From Desulforhabdus amnigena (GTDB lineage: Bacteria; Desulfobacterota; Syntrophobacteria; Syntrophobacterales; Syntrophobacteraceae), in assembly GCF_027925305.1 (NCBI RefSeq), contig NZ_BSDR01000001.1, forward strand, positions 3,127,001 to 3,191,000: 64,000 nt of DNA, written 5' to 3'. Below, piece by piece: positions 17,219 through 28,200 of the stretch (its first letter is position 1; the number at the start of each line of letters is the position of its first letter). The translations under genes and the position numbers were made by a program. Under the pieces are notes generated by a model. The model was not told the origin of the DNA. It saw only the letters and a list, made by a program, of their open reading frames with translations, and ran no database searches.

Positions 17219-20200
17219 GCCTCACCTCCGTCGCTTTCCGTGTCTCTCGCCCTGGCGCGCCATTGTGGAGGGTCGGAGAGTCTGGCCACGTCCATGACGA
17301 GCCGGACACCGGGTTCGACCTCCCTCATCGAAAACGGCACGGTGAATTCGTCCCAGGCCGTCGCACCGGGCTTTTTCAGGAGTGCGGCGACGTCCCCCTG
17401 ACCGCGCTCGGTCTCGTAACCCAGTCTTCGTCCTGCCTTGATCGCTTCCTTCACCCATCTATCGATGCGATCCGCCACCATCGTGTCGGCAAGCGACCGT
17501 GCCGCCTTGTCCTTCACTTTCCAGGCACGATCGGAAACCACGGTTCTCACGGTGGAGGCCTCCGGTCTCCCCGAGTTGTCCAGGGTCTGGGCGCCGAGAT
17601 TCGGATTCAAGGGATCGTTCACGAGGCGCATGACGCTCACCATCGTGCCCGTCAAACCCCTGTCCAGCGCCCGGGGTGCGAAAGGCGTGACGGATTGCGC
17701 TTCCACGTGTTTGTAGAAAGTCGCGTGGTAGTGTTCGAAGGTCTCGTAGTGCGACAGGTCACGCGGACGGGACCAAGTCAGTACCGTGCAGACCAGACCA
17801 GGAAAGACACGGCCGACACGGCTGGTGGCCTGGATGTATTCCGCCGTGTTTTTGGGCTGCCCGTTGACGACCATCAGCCCGAGCCGATTTACGTCCACCC
17901 CGACGGATAGCATGTTCGTGGCGAGGACGATGTCGATGGCGCGAGTTTCGCCTTTGGCCCAGGCCGCCTTGAACTTGACCTCCAATTGGTCGAGCTTTCT
18001 CGGTATCTCCTTGTTCGAAACTCGAGAGGTGAGTTCGTCGACGTTTCGAATGGAGCGCTGGCTCAGCCCCGGTCGAGACACGTCGCTCATCTGGACACGA
18101 TAGGAACGGGTCTGGACGTCGTCTTCCGCGAGCCGACGCATTCCGCCCAGTTCGCGTAGCGAATTGAAATAGCCCACCAGGGTCATGTACGGATCGGCCG
18201 CCTGCCCGAATCGCTCGAACAGGGATTGAGCGGCCGTGAGCAAGGCCACGTATACCCGGATGAGGACGGCGGGACGCGAGCTACCGGGCGAACAGATGCC
18301 CATGTACCGGCGTCCGGGGTTCCGATCAATCGATCGCTGGACGGAAAAGAAATTGTCCTCCACGTCGATACCATGAGGAGGAAAGACCGCCACGCGGCGG
18401 AGGAAGACGTTGTTGACCTGTTCGTCTGCCTTCCGAACGGTCGCGGTCGACGCGACGATTTTCGGTCGGACCTTCTTGCCTTCGAACGTCCACGAACAGA
18501 GTTCGTCCACGGCCGTTTCGTAAAGACCGACCATGGTGCCCAATGGACCGCCGATGAGGTGGAACTCGTCCTGGATGATCAAGTCCGGCGGACGGATCGG
18601 CAACGTCGGTCGTGGTGTGGTCGCCGGGAGAGACCCCTTTTTCCGATGAGTGCCGCTGCAATCGGCTCCGGGCCACAGAAGCCCGTGACGCGGACATTCC
18701 GTGTCGGCTCTACCGAACAGCGTTCGCACCTGACCTCGCCAAGCCATCGTGGCGAACTTGTCGACAGTCGCGATCAGCATGGAGGGTGGATGGCGGTATA
18801 ACTCTTCGTCCACCACGAGTGCCGGCAGACCGAGGTCCGGCGACTTGACCTTCCCGAATTCGCAGGTTCCGTATTTGTCACCGCAGAAGATGAAGGTCCG
18901 GCCGATGTCACGGACCACTTTGACGTCTCGCCCAGGTACGATCTCGGAGCCGCACCAAGGACAGAAGGTGAATTGCGCCGGCGTGGAACCGGTTCCGTAC
19001 TTTCCGTCCCTTTCCCGCTCGATGGCTTCGTGGCTTTCCTGGGTAGTGTTGGGTGTCACGCGCTGTCCGACCCATAGCCCGATCGTGAAAGGCGTGGCAC
19101 CCCACTTGGCGGTGTCCACACGTCGCAGCACCTCCATAGCGCACATCAAAGTGGTGGCCCTTTGGAACTGCTGGATGGTGAGCAATCGCAGAGTGTAGCG
19201 CATGATCACCGCCAATCCCCGGCCTCCGTCGAGTCCGCCGATGTTTCCCTGCAATCTGCGTATGGCCATGGTGAAAGCGGCCACGCCGAGGTAGGCCTCG
19301 GTCTTCCCGCCGCCGGTCGGGAACCACAGAAGATCGGCGAAGGCTTCCACCGGTTCCGTCCGGTCGCGGTGCACGGGATTCGCCAGGGCGGGAACGGACA
19401 GCAGGATGAAGGCCAACTGAAACGGTCTCCACGAGCGGTTCTCGGGAATGTCGACGCTCGCGAGATCGACGGTTTCCCCCCGCCGCACCCTGAGCGAATA
19501 GACGCTGTGGACACGTTGCGACGCCATCGAACGGTTGGCGAAGCGGAACGCTTCGAGCGCCGCGTCATCCGATTTCAGAACCTCGATCCCCTCTCGAAGT
19601 CTTTCGAGAATGGATTCGCATCTGTCGATGGCGGCCGTCGCAGAAGAAGCGTACCCCTGTACGTCGATTTTCGTTCTCTCCCTTAGCTCTCCGATCCATG
19701 CGGCGTAGTCGTCCGCCAGAGCATCAAGGACGGCGACGAGATCGGCACGTTCCATTTCCGCGAGACGTGACATGTCGAGAGAGCCGTCGGAGGCGAGACG
19801 TTTCATGACGGGCCTGTCGTCCGCAGCGGTTCCGGGTGTCTCTGTGACCGAAACCTCGTACCGGGGCAATACGCGGGTCCTGACCTCCACTGCGCGTTCC
19901 GGATCGTCGGCCGACGGTGTGGCGTGGACGGAAACTCCGTGTCCGACGGCGAACTCGACCCGCCGCCGGTAAATCATCTCCAGCGATTCGCGTTCTTCGT
20001 CCGATCCGATGCCGGATAGCAAAGGTCTCTTTCTGAAGATGGATTGTCCTTCCGGGTCCCTGACGATCAGTTCGGGCTGGAAAACCCACGCCTGATCTTG
20101 ATTTTCGTCGGGCTTGGTCTGGCAGTTCACCAGGAAGAGGGTCACCAGACGGTCGCCGTTCGGCAGCGGATCGCCGACGGTTCCCTGAACGACCACGTCG

Positions 20201-21078
20201 GGGCAGGCGCTGTCCACGACGATGGGATCGACGATCCTGTGTTCCAACGAAACGATGGCGGTACCACCGGAAGGTATCCGTTTCCAGCAACGGATCGGTT
20301 TTCCGTCTTCGGTCGTCCGCTCGCTCTCCGTACGTTCGTACCTTCCCCAACTCGCGCGAACCTCGACGGCCTTCGCCGATCCGTCGACGCAGAAGGTGAA
20401 ACCCAAAGACGAGGGCACCAACGAATTGCTGGTCGACGCCTCGGCCTCTCTGTCGTCGCCTTCCGGGTCGGCGATCGCCGCGTCCGGCAGGTCTTCCACC
20501 TGGTCGTCGGAAACTCGGGTGTCCGGCGGAGCGAGCTTGCCGACCAGGTACCGGTCCCGCACACTCATCCCTATGATTTCCTCGACAGGTCCGTCGGCGG
20601 GTCCGAGCAGGTCGTCTTCGACCGCCCATTGCAGGAGATCCCGGATATAGGCCCGTTCCTGTGCCGTCTTCCCTTCGAAAACGGGAAGTGCCGGGAATTC
20701 GATGCCACAGGCCGTCTTCAGGGCGGATTCGAAAGTCGGCCATTCCAGGCGGGAGACAGCCACGGTCGGCGGCTGGATACCGAAATCTCTCGAAGGTCGG
20801 GGAGGTTCCACCGGAAGCAGCCCGTCTAGTAATAACGCGGTTTCGTCGAGGCCACGCCGCACGCGGTATATACGAGCAAAGAATGCGACATCGAGCGATC
20901 CGGATTTTTCTTCGACGAGCAGAAGGCCGTCGCCTTCGCGGATGCCTTGGAGGTCGGCAGAAACATGATCGACGGTGATTTTCAAATTGTCGAAGCGGAC
21001 ATCCGGACATCCACGTACGAGCCATGCCCCGATCTCCCCCATGGCCGGAACTCGCTTCGTCGTCTCGGTCTTCGTCAT
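17215..21078 (-). CDS. drmA: DrmA, DISARM helicase
   Basis: A 1,287-residue superfamily II helicase. WFPTGGGKTEAYLG near residue 586 is the Walker A motif, LIIQDEFHLIGGPLG near 834 the Walker B, and ATNMLSVGVDVNRLGLMVV near 1056 with IQATSRVGR the C-terminal helicase motifs. The N-terminal 500 residues are family-specific. GGGAGAG precedes the ATG. It is separated from drmMI by 49 nt and overlaps drmB by 4 nt. It is the motor of the DrmAB complex. Confidence 0.94.
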   Translation of the reverse strand: MTKTETTKRVPAMGEIGAWLVRGCPDVRFDNLKITVDHVSADLQGIREGDGLLLVEEKSGSLDVAFFARIYRVRRGLDETALLLDGLLPVEPPRPSRDFGIQPPTVAVSRLEWPTFESALKTACGIEFPALPVFEGKTAQERAYIRDLLQWAVEDDLLGPADGPVEEIIGMSVRDRYLVGKLAPPDTRVSDDQVEDLPDAAIADPEGDDREAEASTSNSLVPSSLGFTFCVDGSAKAVEVRASWGRYERTESERTTEDGKPIRCWKRIPSGGTAIVSLEHRIVDPIVVDSACPDVVVQGTVGDPLPNGDRLVTLFLVNCQTKPDENQDQAWVFQPELIVRDPEGQSIFRKRPLLSGIGSDEERESLEMIYRRRVEFAVGHGVSVHATPSADDPERAVEVRTRVLPRYEVSVTETPGTAADDRPVMKRLASDGSLDMSRLAEMERADLVAVLDALADDYAAWIGELRERTKIDVQGYASSATAAIDRCESILERLREGIEVLKSDDAALEAFRFANRSMASQRVHSVYSLRVRRGETVDLASVDIPENRSWRPFQLAFILLSVPALANPVHRDRTEPVEAFADLLWFPTGGGKTEAYLGVAAFTMAIRRLQGNIGGLDGGRGLAVIMRYTLRLLTIQQFQRATTLMCAMEVLRRVDTAKWGATPFTIGLWVGQRVTPNTTQESHEAIERERDGKYGTGSTPAQFTFCPWCGSEIVPGRDVKVVRDIGRTFIFCGDKYGTCEFGKVKSPDLGLPALVVDEELYRHPPSMLIATVDKFATMAWRGQVRTLFGRADTECPRHGLLWPGADCSGTHRKKGSLPATTPRPTLPIRPPDLIIQDEFHLIGGPLGTMVGLYETAVDELCSWTFEGKKVRPKIVASTATVRKADEQVNNVFLRRVAVFPPHGIDVEDNFFSVQRSIDRNPGRRYMGICSPGSSRPAVLIRVYVALLTAAQSLFERFGQAADPYMTLVGYFNSLRELGGMRRLAEDDVQTRSYRVQMSDVSRPGLSQRSIRNVDELTSRVSNKEIPRKLDQLEVKFKAAWAKGETRAIDIVLATNMLSVGVDVNRLGLMVVNGQPKNTAEYIQATSRVGRVFPGLVCTVLTWSRPRDLSHYETFEHYHATFYKHVEAQSVTPFAPRALDRGLTGTMVSVMRLVNDPLNPNLGAQTLDNSGRPEASTVRTVVSDRAWKVKDKAARSLADTMVADRIDRWVKEAIKAGRRLGYETERGQGDVAALLKKPGATAWDEFTVPFSMREVEPGVRLVMDVARLSDPPQWRARARDTESDGGEA

Positions 21079-21127
21079 GCGCGTTCTCTCCCATGGTGAA
21101 AACGTAATCTTCGTCTTTTCGGATCGT

Positions 21128-24100
21128 TCATTTCCTCGTTCCTCCTCTTCGACCTCTCGTCGTTCGACACCCGTTCATGGTTTCGCCATGCAAATCTCGT
21201 TGGACTTCTTCTTCGTAGCGCTGACGGTTCAACTCCGACAGACGGCGCAACACTTCGCGCCGCGCGCGCTCGGAGATGGTGAAACGGACCCGGTCGTTCT
21301 CCGGCAGATACGGCACTTCGTGAAAACCGTGTTCGAGGTCGAGATCGTCCCAGCCGTAGGCGCGGGCGACGGCGAGGTCCATCTCTCGATGCAGTTCGCG
21401 CATGGCCACGATTCGAACATCGTCGTCCGACGGGTCATGGAAGCGGTTGTGCAACATAGTCAGGCCAATGTGCTCGGTTCGCATGATTTCAATGCGGGCT
21501 TGATGAAACCGACGTCCCAAGTCATCAAGTGAGTCGTTGTTTGTCTCACGGAATCCGTCAGGAAAAGCAAAAGGTTCGAGTGCGTCCGTCGGACTGTAAC
21601 GCAAATCGCTCTTGAGACGTGAGGCATGCTGCCACGCGAAAACAGCGTGGATATTAGACTGCAACAGTGCGAAGTCACGCTCTTGAGCAAGTGAAAACAC
21701 CACGGTTGCATCCGAGAATACAATATTGGAAGTGACGAACGAAAAAGCCAATGTTTTACTGACGCGAGTGATAGCCAGCACCCTTGATGATTGGCGCCTG
21801 CCCGAGGACCACCCCTCCGGATGCCGCTCGAAGTGGTGACCACGGCCGATGGCGTGATATAGCTCAGATCTCGCTCGGAGAAACAGCCACCACTTTTCGC
21901 GTGCACCCTTATCCTTGTTGGAAAGACGCTCCGGCTTGACCTGCTCTTCGGTCCATTTCCAGGGCAACTCGTAGGTGCGCGCTCGCTCCTCCGGCCAGTC
22001 CCAGAAATTGATTACCCAGCGGCTCGGCCGCTGCTCGGGATCGGAGTTCAGATCCTCGCCGTTGAGGTAGGGGTAGATCACGTCGGCGTTGCGCGGGTCG
22101 GCGTCAAGCATGCGCCGAGCCTGGTCGGGTGTCAGGATAAAGCCCATGCCCAGTACAATAGAGCCCTGAAAAGCGATACCTTCGTTGGCTTTGAGCCGCT
22201 TCGGGCTCCACTCTTCCCGATCCGAAAGAAAGGCCGAGATGAACGGCACCGGCCGCCCGAGCAGCGAGCGTTCGCCGCGCCATTCGCCTTTGTGGACATG
22301 GACGCGGCTGGTGACGACCGCCGCCTTGCCGGGCCAGGGCTCGTTGGGATAGGCCGCGTGGATGACGGCACCCGCACGGACCATGGCCTCCAACCCAACC
22401 TGGCGCGTGTCGCCCTCGGCGATGGTATTGACCGCAAGCAAACCGAATCCGCCCCCTTCTCGTATCAGGCTCCAAGCCCGCAAGAAGAAGTAAGCGACCA
22501 GATCGGCCGAACCGCGACGTCCTCCGGCGACATGATGCACGAGCCAATCCCGATAAGACGATCCGAGGACTCCCGTGATACGCTGACCACCGAGGAAGGG
22601 CGGATTGCCTACCAAGGCGTCGAACCCTCCGTTCTGTCGCGAAAACACCTCCGGAAACTCCAGCGGCCAGTGGAACGGTTTTCTCGGAGGCTTGCCCGGT
22701 GGTAGATCCACGGACAACGCGGCCCGTGCGATCCTCGAAATCTCCTTGCCAGCTTCCATATCGCCGCGGAGGAAAGCGTCCGTCTGCATCGCCAGGGAAT
22801 CCAGAGCGGATTCGATTGTGCGTGCGTTTCCGTTCGCCCGCAGAACCTCGCCGATCATGGCGTCCGCAACCAATTCGATGGATTGGAGTTTCTTCCTCGC
22901 TTCGGCGTCCAGGCGGGCCATGGTTTCGACATCGCGAACGTCCCGGATCGGAACTGCCCGCAACCGCTTCCTGATCTCCACCGCCTCGGCGACCGAACCG
23001 GCCACGTTCTGGCCGAAGATGCGCTGTTGGTAGGGACCGTCGTCCGGGTTCAGTATGAGTTTCGTGAGCTGGTCCAGCCGGTGTATACCGAGCAGGCTGT
23101 CGCCGCAGCGCAAGTTGTGGTCCAGGAAGCCGAATGGACGCCCTTTCGCGAGAGTGACCAGCCAGATGGAGAGCTTGGCCAGTTCGACGGCGAGGGGATT
23201 GACGTCCACACCGTAGAGACACCGTTCGGCGATCAGACGCCTCCCGGTCAACAGCCGTTCGTCCATACCGCCGGGAAGGGGATCGGCTCCACCAGGCGAT
23301 GGCCTGACTTCGCCATCGGCGGTGACGAATCCGCCTGCCCCCTCTTCGATCGCCCAGGCCTCCACCAGACGCTCGGCGAGCCATCGGCACGCCTGCACGA
23401 GGAACGCCCCGGAGCCCATGGCGGGATCGCAGATCTTGAGTTCCAGCAATTCCGCGGAAGTTTTCAGTTTCCACTCCGCCCGCGGTTTACCCTCGGCCGG
23501 CCCGATGTAGACGACCGGTTCCAACGTCGTCTCGACGATGGCCTCGGTGAGCGACTTCGGCGTGTAGTGCGTGCCCGTCTCGCGTCGGTCGGCACCCAGG
23601 GTGACCATGAAGCCTCCCTCGCGATAGACGATGGGTTCGCCCCATGCGTCGGTTCGAACGAGGTTGGCGAACGGGCGGATGCGTTCGGCGAGCGTCGTGT
23701 CGCCGCCGCATACGGCGAGCAGCCGCCCGAAGACGGTCTCGTCCACGGGACGAGTCAATGCGTTTCGTATGGCGGATTCGCTGCGTTCGGTGGTTTCCTT
23801 CACCAGGGCGACGAGGGTGTCTTCCCCGTCCATGCGCGCCGATTCCAATTCGGAGAGGGGGAGATTCGGGTTCTTCGCCTTTTTGGAACCTGTCAGCCCT
23901 ATGGTCACGGACGGCATACGGGCGACGGTGTGTTCGAGGAGGCCTTCGTAGACATGGCCGATCTGCTCGACGTCGAGCGCCCTGTAAGACAACAGGAGAG
24001 CCCCTCCGGACTGCTCCAGCGATTGCAACGAGTTCAGGAGAAGCAGGACCGTCCGGTTGTCTATGGGCAGCGGTGCGGCGGCGGAATCGCGCCAACTGGT

Positions 24101-25231
24101 ACCCTTGGACCGCCCTTCCAGGAACGGAAAACGATCCGGATCGAACAGCGAACCGCCCAGGGCGGGTAGTCGAAGGGCCTCGTGGTCGATCCCTGCGTGA
24201 ACGGCTCTGAAGACGGCGAGAAGACGAGCCCACGCGTCGTGCCGCCGATCGAGCACCTCGGGACCGTGACGATCCGCTTCCTCGGCGAGCCGCCCCCTCA
24301 GCGTGGATACGGCATAACACTCGTCGTAGACGGGATCGCCTAAAAGCAGGAGTCCACGTTCTTCGGCGCAGAGAACGAACACCAGCCTCATCATGACGGT
24401 CAAACCGGCTTCGTAGAGCTCGGCGGGCGAGACGTCCCGTAGCAATTCTCCGTTGCGGTCCGCGTCGGCCTTGTCCAGGCACTGGACGAGAACTTCCACG
24501 GCACGGCGAACCTGTTCGCCGAGAGTGTCCGTGATTTCCTCGTGATGCTCGAGCGAGCTGTCGAGCAACGCTTCCAAGGTCTCGTCCGGCTGGCCGAAAC
24601 AGCGCCTGACGCTCCAGAGGGACTGGAAAGCCTTGAGGGTGATCGGCTCCTGGAACCAAAGACGGGCGTACCACGAGACGTAGCTCGACATTCCCCCGAC
24701 GGGCGCGTTCACCAGCGTCCACCGTTCGCCGTCGGTGATCACTCCCAGTCGAACGGCGTGGGATCGACACAGCGCCACCATCCGCTCGAGGAGCGACGCG
24801 GGCCATCTGTCGTCCTTTTGTGCCTTTTCGAGGTCGGTCCCCGGTCGTTGGACGGAAACGAAAAGGCGAGGCTTGCCATCGGATGGCGACACTACCATCC
24901 AGTCGGGAGCGAACGTCTCGGTTCGCTCCGGAGAAGCCACCATGTATGTTTTGGCCTTCTCGGCATCCGTCGTCAGTGTCGAACCGTCGTATTCCAGGAT
25001 TTCCGTGAACACGAGTCGAATCCACTCGCGATGAAGATCGGCGAGCAGAGGGTCGTTGTCCTCGACTGCATCACACCATTCATCGTATGCCGCACGGAGG
25101 CGCTGCCGTTTTGGAGTCTCGACGACGTCCAAGCCCTGGGGGAACGCCTTCTCCAGGACAGGCAAGGCGAGAAACGGCCCGGACACCTCGACGAGGGAAA
25201 GCCACTCCGTATGTCTCGAAGGGTTCGTCAT
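21128..25231 (-). CDS. drmMI: DrmMI, N6-adenine DNA methyltransferase of class 1 DISARM
   Basis: A 1,367-residue protein from the ATG at 25231, which overlaps the drmD stop (ATGA). The open frame extends 660 nt further upstream inside drmD, but that part has drmD-antiframe composition and is not counted. THYTPKSLTEAIVETTLEPV precedes KICDPAMGSGAFLVQACRWL near residue 604 (SAM-binding motif I), and VGNPPFLGG near 875 is the catalytic NPPF motif of N6-adenine enzymes. A helicase-like target-recognition region follows. In class 1 DISARM this enzyme marks self DNA. The C-terminus (DLHGETMNG) is intact. Confidence 0.93.
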   Translation of the reverse strand: MTNPSRHTEWLSLVEVSGPFLALPVLEKAFPQGLDVVETPKRQRLRAAYDEWCDAVEDNDPLLADLHREWIRLVFTEILEYDGSTLTTDAEKAKTYMVASPERTETFAPDWMVVSPSDGKPRLFVSVQRPGTDLEKAQKDDRWPASLLERMVALCRSHAVRLGVITDGERWTLVNAPVGGMSSYVSWYARLWFQEPITLKAFQSLWSVRRCFGQPDETLEALLDSSLEHHEEITDTLGEQVRRAVEVLVQCLDKADADRNGELLRDVSPAELYEAGLTVMMRLVFVLCAEERGLLLLGDPVYDECYAVSTLRGRLAEEADRHGPEVLDRRHDAWARLLAVFRAVHAGIDHEALRLPALGGSLFDPDRFPFLEGRSKGTSWRDSAAAPLPIDNRTVLLLLNSLQSLEQSGGALLLSYRALDVEQIGHVYEGLLEHTVARMPSVTIGLTGSKKAKNPNLPLSELESARMDGEDTLVALVKETTERSESAIRNALTRPVDETVFGRLLAVCGGDTTLAERIRPFANLVRTDAWGEPIVYREGGFMVTLGADRRETGTHYTPKSLTEAIVETTLEPVVYIGPAEGKPRAEWKLKTSAELLELKICDPAMGSGAFLVQACRWLAERLVEAWAIEEGAGGFVTADGEVRPSPGGADPLPGGMDERLLTGRRLIAERCLYGVDVNPLAVELAKLSIWLVTLAKGRPFGFLDHNLRCGDSLLGIHRLDQLTKLILNPDDGPYQQRIFGQNVAGSVAEAVEIRKRLRAVPIRDVRDVETMARLDAEARKKLQSIELVADAMIGEVLRANGNARTIESALDSLAMQTDAFLRGDMEAGKEISRIARAALSVDLPPGKPPRKPFHWPLEFPEVFSRQNGGFDALVGNPPFLGGQRITGVLGSSYRDWLVHHVAGGRRGSADLVAYFFLRAWSLIREGGGFGLLAVNTIAEGDTRQVGLEAMVRAGAVIHAAYPNEPWPGKAAVVTSRVHVHKGEWRGERSLLGRPVPFISAFLSDREEWSPKRLKANEGIAFQGSIVLGMGFILTPDQARRMLDADPRNADVIYPYLNGEDLNSDPEQRPSRWVINFWDWPEERARTYELPWKWTEEQVKPERLSNKDKGAREKWWLFLRARSELYHAIGRGHHFERHPEGWSSGRRQSSRVLAITRVSKTLAFSFVTSNIVFSDATVVFSLAQERDFALLQSNIHAVFAWQHASRLKSDLRYSPTDALEPFAFPDGFRETNNDSLDDLGRRFHQARIEIMRTEHIGLTMLHNRFHDPSDDDVRIVAMRELHREMDLAVARAYGWDDLDLEHGFHEVPYLPENDRVRFTISERARREVLRRLSELNRQRYEEEVQRDLHGETMNGCRTTRGRRGGTRK

Positions 25232-28200
25232 GTCGGTCGTACCTTTCCGGTCGAGGAGCGAGGAACGAGGAAAACGACCGCCACGGGGAACGTTCTGGCA
25301 GTGGGGTCGGCATAGCGGCTTTCGACGGCGGCAGCCTCGCTTTTCTTCTCTTCGGGGATACGGGCGAGCCTGGCTTTCAACGCCTCGATATCCCTCTTCA
25401 ACTGGTTGCGTTCTTCCTCGGGCCAGAGCGTCAATTGAACGAATTGCGGTCCCGAGTCGGATAGTTCTTTCCGGATGCTTTTTGCCAGATCGTCGAGGAT
25501 GGCCATGAGATCGGCGATCTCGCTTTCTTTGCGGCGATTCAACGTGTTCTCCAGGTACTTCAACCGCTCGCGAGAGCGCGCCTCCACGGCTGCCCGGATC
25601 GCTTCCTCGTTTCTTTCGAATCGGTCCTTGAGGATCGCGAAGAGATCGTCGCCGGGAGAAACCGGCTCTGCTTTTTCGACGAGCGCTTCGAGTTTGCCCA
25701 CCTGAGCGATCCTTCTGAAAGACTTGTGTTCCAGTTCGCCGCCGGAGAGAGTCAATTCCTCGTGGAGCCGATGATGCCCGCCGCCCGTAACTACCAGGCG
25801 CGACCAGATGGCCACTGCAGGCCGAGCGAGTTCCTCGTCGGGAACCGCTCGAACGGTGACTCGATGTAGCAACTTGACGTCGTCCAGCTTCCATATTTCC
25901 TCGCGCAGCAGGCGGAGGCTCATCTGGACCAGCTTGTGTTCGAGGTGGACCAGAACCACGTCGTCACGTCCCTTCGCCACTTCGTGATCGAAGGTGATGG
26001 GGCGTCGTACTCCCGTGTGTGGATGTTCGAGTCCGACGGTCGCCCGTCCCCACGAACCGGGCAACACCGGCACTTCGAACGCCTTGCCATTCGGAACGCC
26101 AGACAACGAAACCGATTTCAGCGGCGGCTTCTCGGCGAGTTCGAGGGCGATTTCGACCGCACGGTGCACGTTTTCCGGATCGAGACGAAAATCTCTCTTC
26201 GCCTCCACGAGTTTCTCGTGTAGACGTGCGATTCTCTCCTGCAGCTTGCGCTCGGCAGCGACGAACCGACGCGCTTTCGCCGCTTTGGCCTCGGCTGCAC
26301 CGGTGTCCAAACCGGTCCGTCTTCCGAGCATGGCCTCTTCTATCTGTTTGGCGATGACGGGGCCTACGCTGCCCAGATCCTCCCGGATCGTGTCCACCTT
26401 GAGGACCGCCCTCATGAGGTACTCGTGATCCCCTTCGATTTCGCCGACCTTCCGGTGTCTGGATACTTCACGAGGATCGAATCCTTGGCTCACCGGGTGC
26501 CAGATGAAGACTTCCTTCTGCCTCTGGCCGTGACGGTCGATCCTGCCGTTACGCTGCTCCATGACGTTGGGATTCCAAGGAATTTCGACATGGATCAGGT
26601 AGTTGCAATGATTTTGAAGATCGATTCCTTCCGAAGCGGCGTCGGTCGCCAACAGAATCCGAACCGGGGCTACGTCCGGATTCGCCTGAAAGGCCGCCTT
26701 GACGGCTTCGCGTTCGTCGGGGCGCATGCTTCCGTGCAGGATGGCGAGACGATCCCCTCCGTACCCGTTGGCCGTGAAAATCTGATGGAGCCAGACATGG
26801 GTGGCGCGGTATTCGGTGAAGAGGATGACTCTCTTTTCGTTCCAGTGTCCGCCAGGTTTCAGATAGGTATCGAGCCAGTGGAGGATGGCCTTGGCCTTCG
26901 CGTCCACCCGGTTCTTGTGTTTTTCGGCCCATTCGGTGAGGCGGTCGAGCATGGCACGTTCCGTTTCACCGAGCGCTACGGCCATTTCGGTCGCCACTTC
27001 GACCGCTTCGAGATGGGCCTCTTCCGCCTTCGCTTCGTCCGAGTACTCCTCCTCGCTTCGAACGATCGCCTTGCGGAGTATTCGATCGTCCAATGCCGTG
27101 GCGGTCCGAGGGCGACCTCGTAGCAGCGTCTCTCTGTGTTTCGCCAAGGTGATGGCGAAAGCCATCGGAGACGAAAACAGTCGTTTTTTCAACAGCATGT
27201 GCACGAAGTCGGTCCCGAACTCGTACCGTGTTCCTTTGACGCTGTTGGCTCTCGTGGCCGTGAATTCGCGCAGCAAGCGATGGATATCCCGTTCTTCATC
27301 CGAATAGGCGATTTCCAGGCACTGGAGCCGTCGGACCGGGAAGACCGGCTGACCGTCGGCGTCGACGATGTCGCTCTTCATTCGTCTTACCATGACCCGA
27401 TGGAGTTGCCTTTCGTCCGGCATCACCGTCCGGGCGAAACGTTGGTCGTCGAGAAGCTCCAGAAGGGAGGTGAACGATTCCTGATATCCGTTGTGAGGTG
27501 TCGCGCTCAAAAACAGGCGATGGGAAAAATGGGGAGCCAATGTGCGGATCAATCGCGTGCGTTGGCTTTCCAGCGCGTATCTGGTCGCGGCCGCGGGCGC
27601 GACGTTGTGGGCCTCGTCCACTACGAGGATGTCGAACTTGCGTGGATAGGTCACGTGAGGAGGAAGAATGTCCTTGAGCAGACGCAGCCCTTCCCCGGAT
27701 TTTATCCAGTCCATCGAAGAAATCAGTCGAGGGAAAGACGTCCAGGGATTGGCGTGGATGCCCCGTTCCCGACGAAGCGTCTTGACGTAATCGGTATCTA
27801 CGATACGGAACTCGAGACCGAACTTCTCCTGCATCTCCATCCGCCATTTGACCTGAAGAGTCGCGGGGCAGACGATCATGACGGATCTCGCTCTGTGGCG
27901 CACCAGAAGTTCCTGAATCACCAAGCCCGCTTCGATGGTCTTTCCCAAACCGACGTCGTCGGCAATCAACAGATTGACGCGAGCCATATCGATCGCGCGG
28001 ACGAGGGGATCGAGTTGATAGTCTTCGATGGTGATCCCGCTTCGGAACGGTGACTGCAGAAAGGACCTGTCCGCGTTGGTCGCGGCCCCCCAGCGAACGG
28101 CGTCGAGGAACGCTTCCAGTTTTTCCGTTTCGTCCCAACCGGTGATTTTCGGTAGCCCCGCTCTTTCCAGCACACGAGCCCCCGGTTCCAATTCCCACAG

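Noticed and set aside
22104-25025. Two long minus-strand frames of 456 and 512 residues inside drmMI
   Set aside because: Arg/Gly-rich out-of-frame translations of drmMI without motifs.
25232-25894. Upstream extension of the drmMI frame
   Set aside because: It overlaps drmD coding sequence; composition is Arg/Ser-rich shadow, and the ATGA start at 25231 fits the family.
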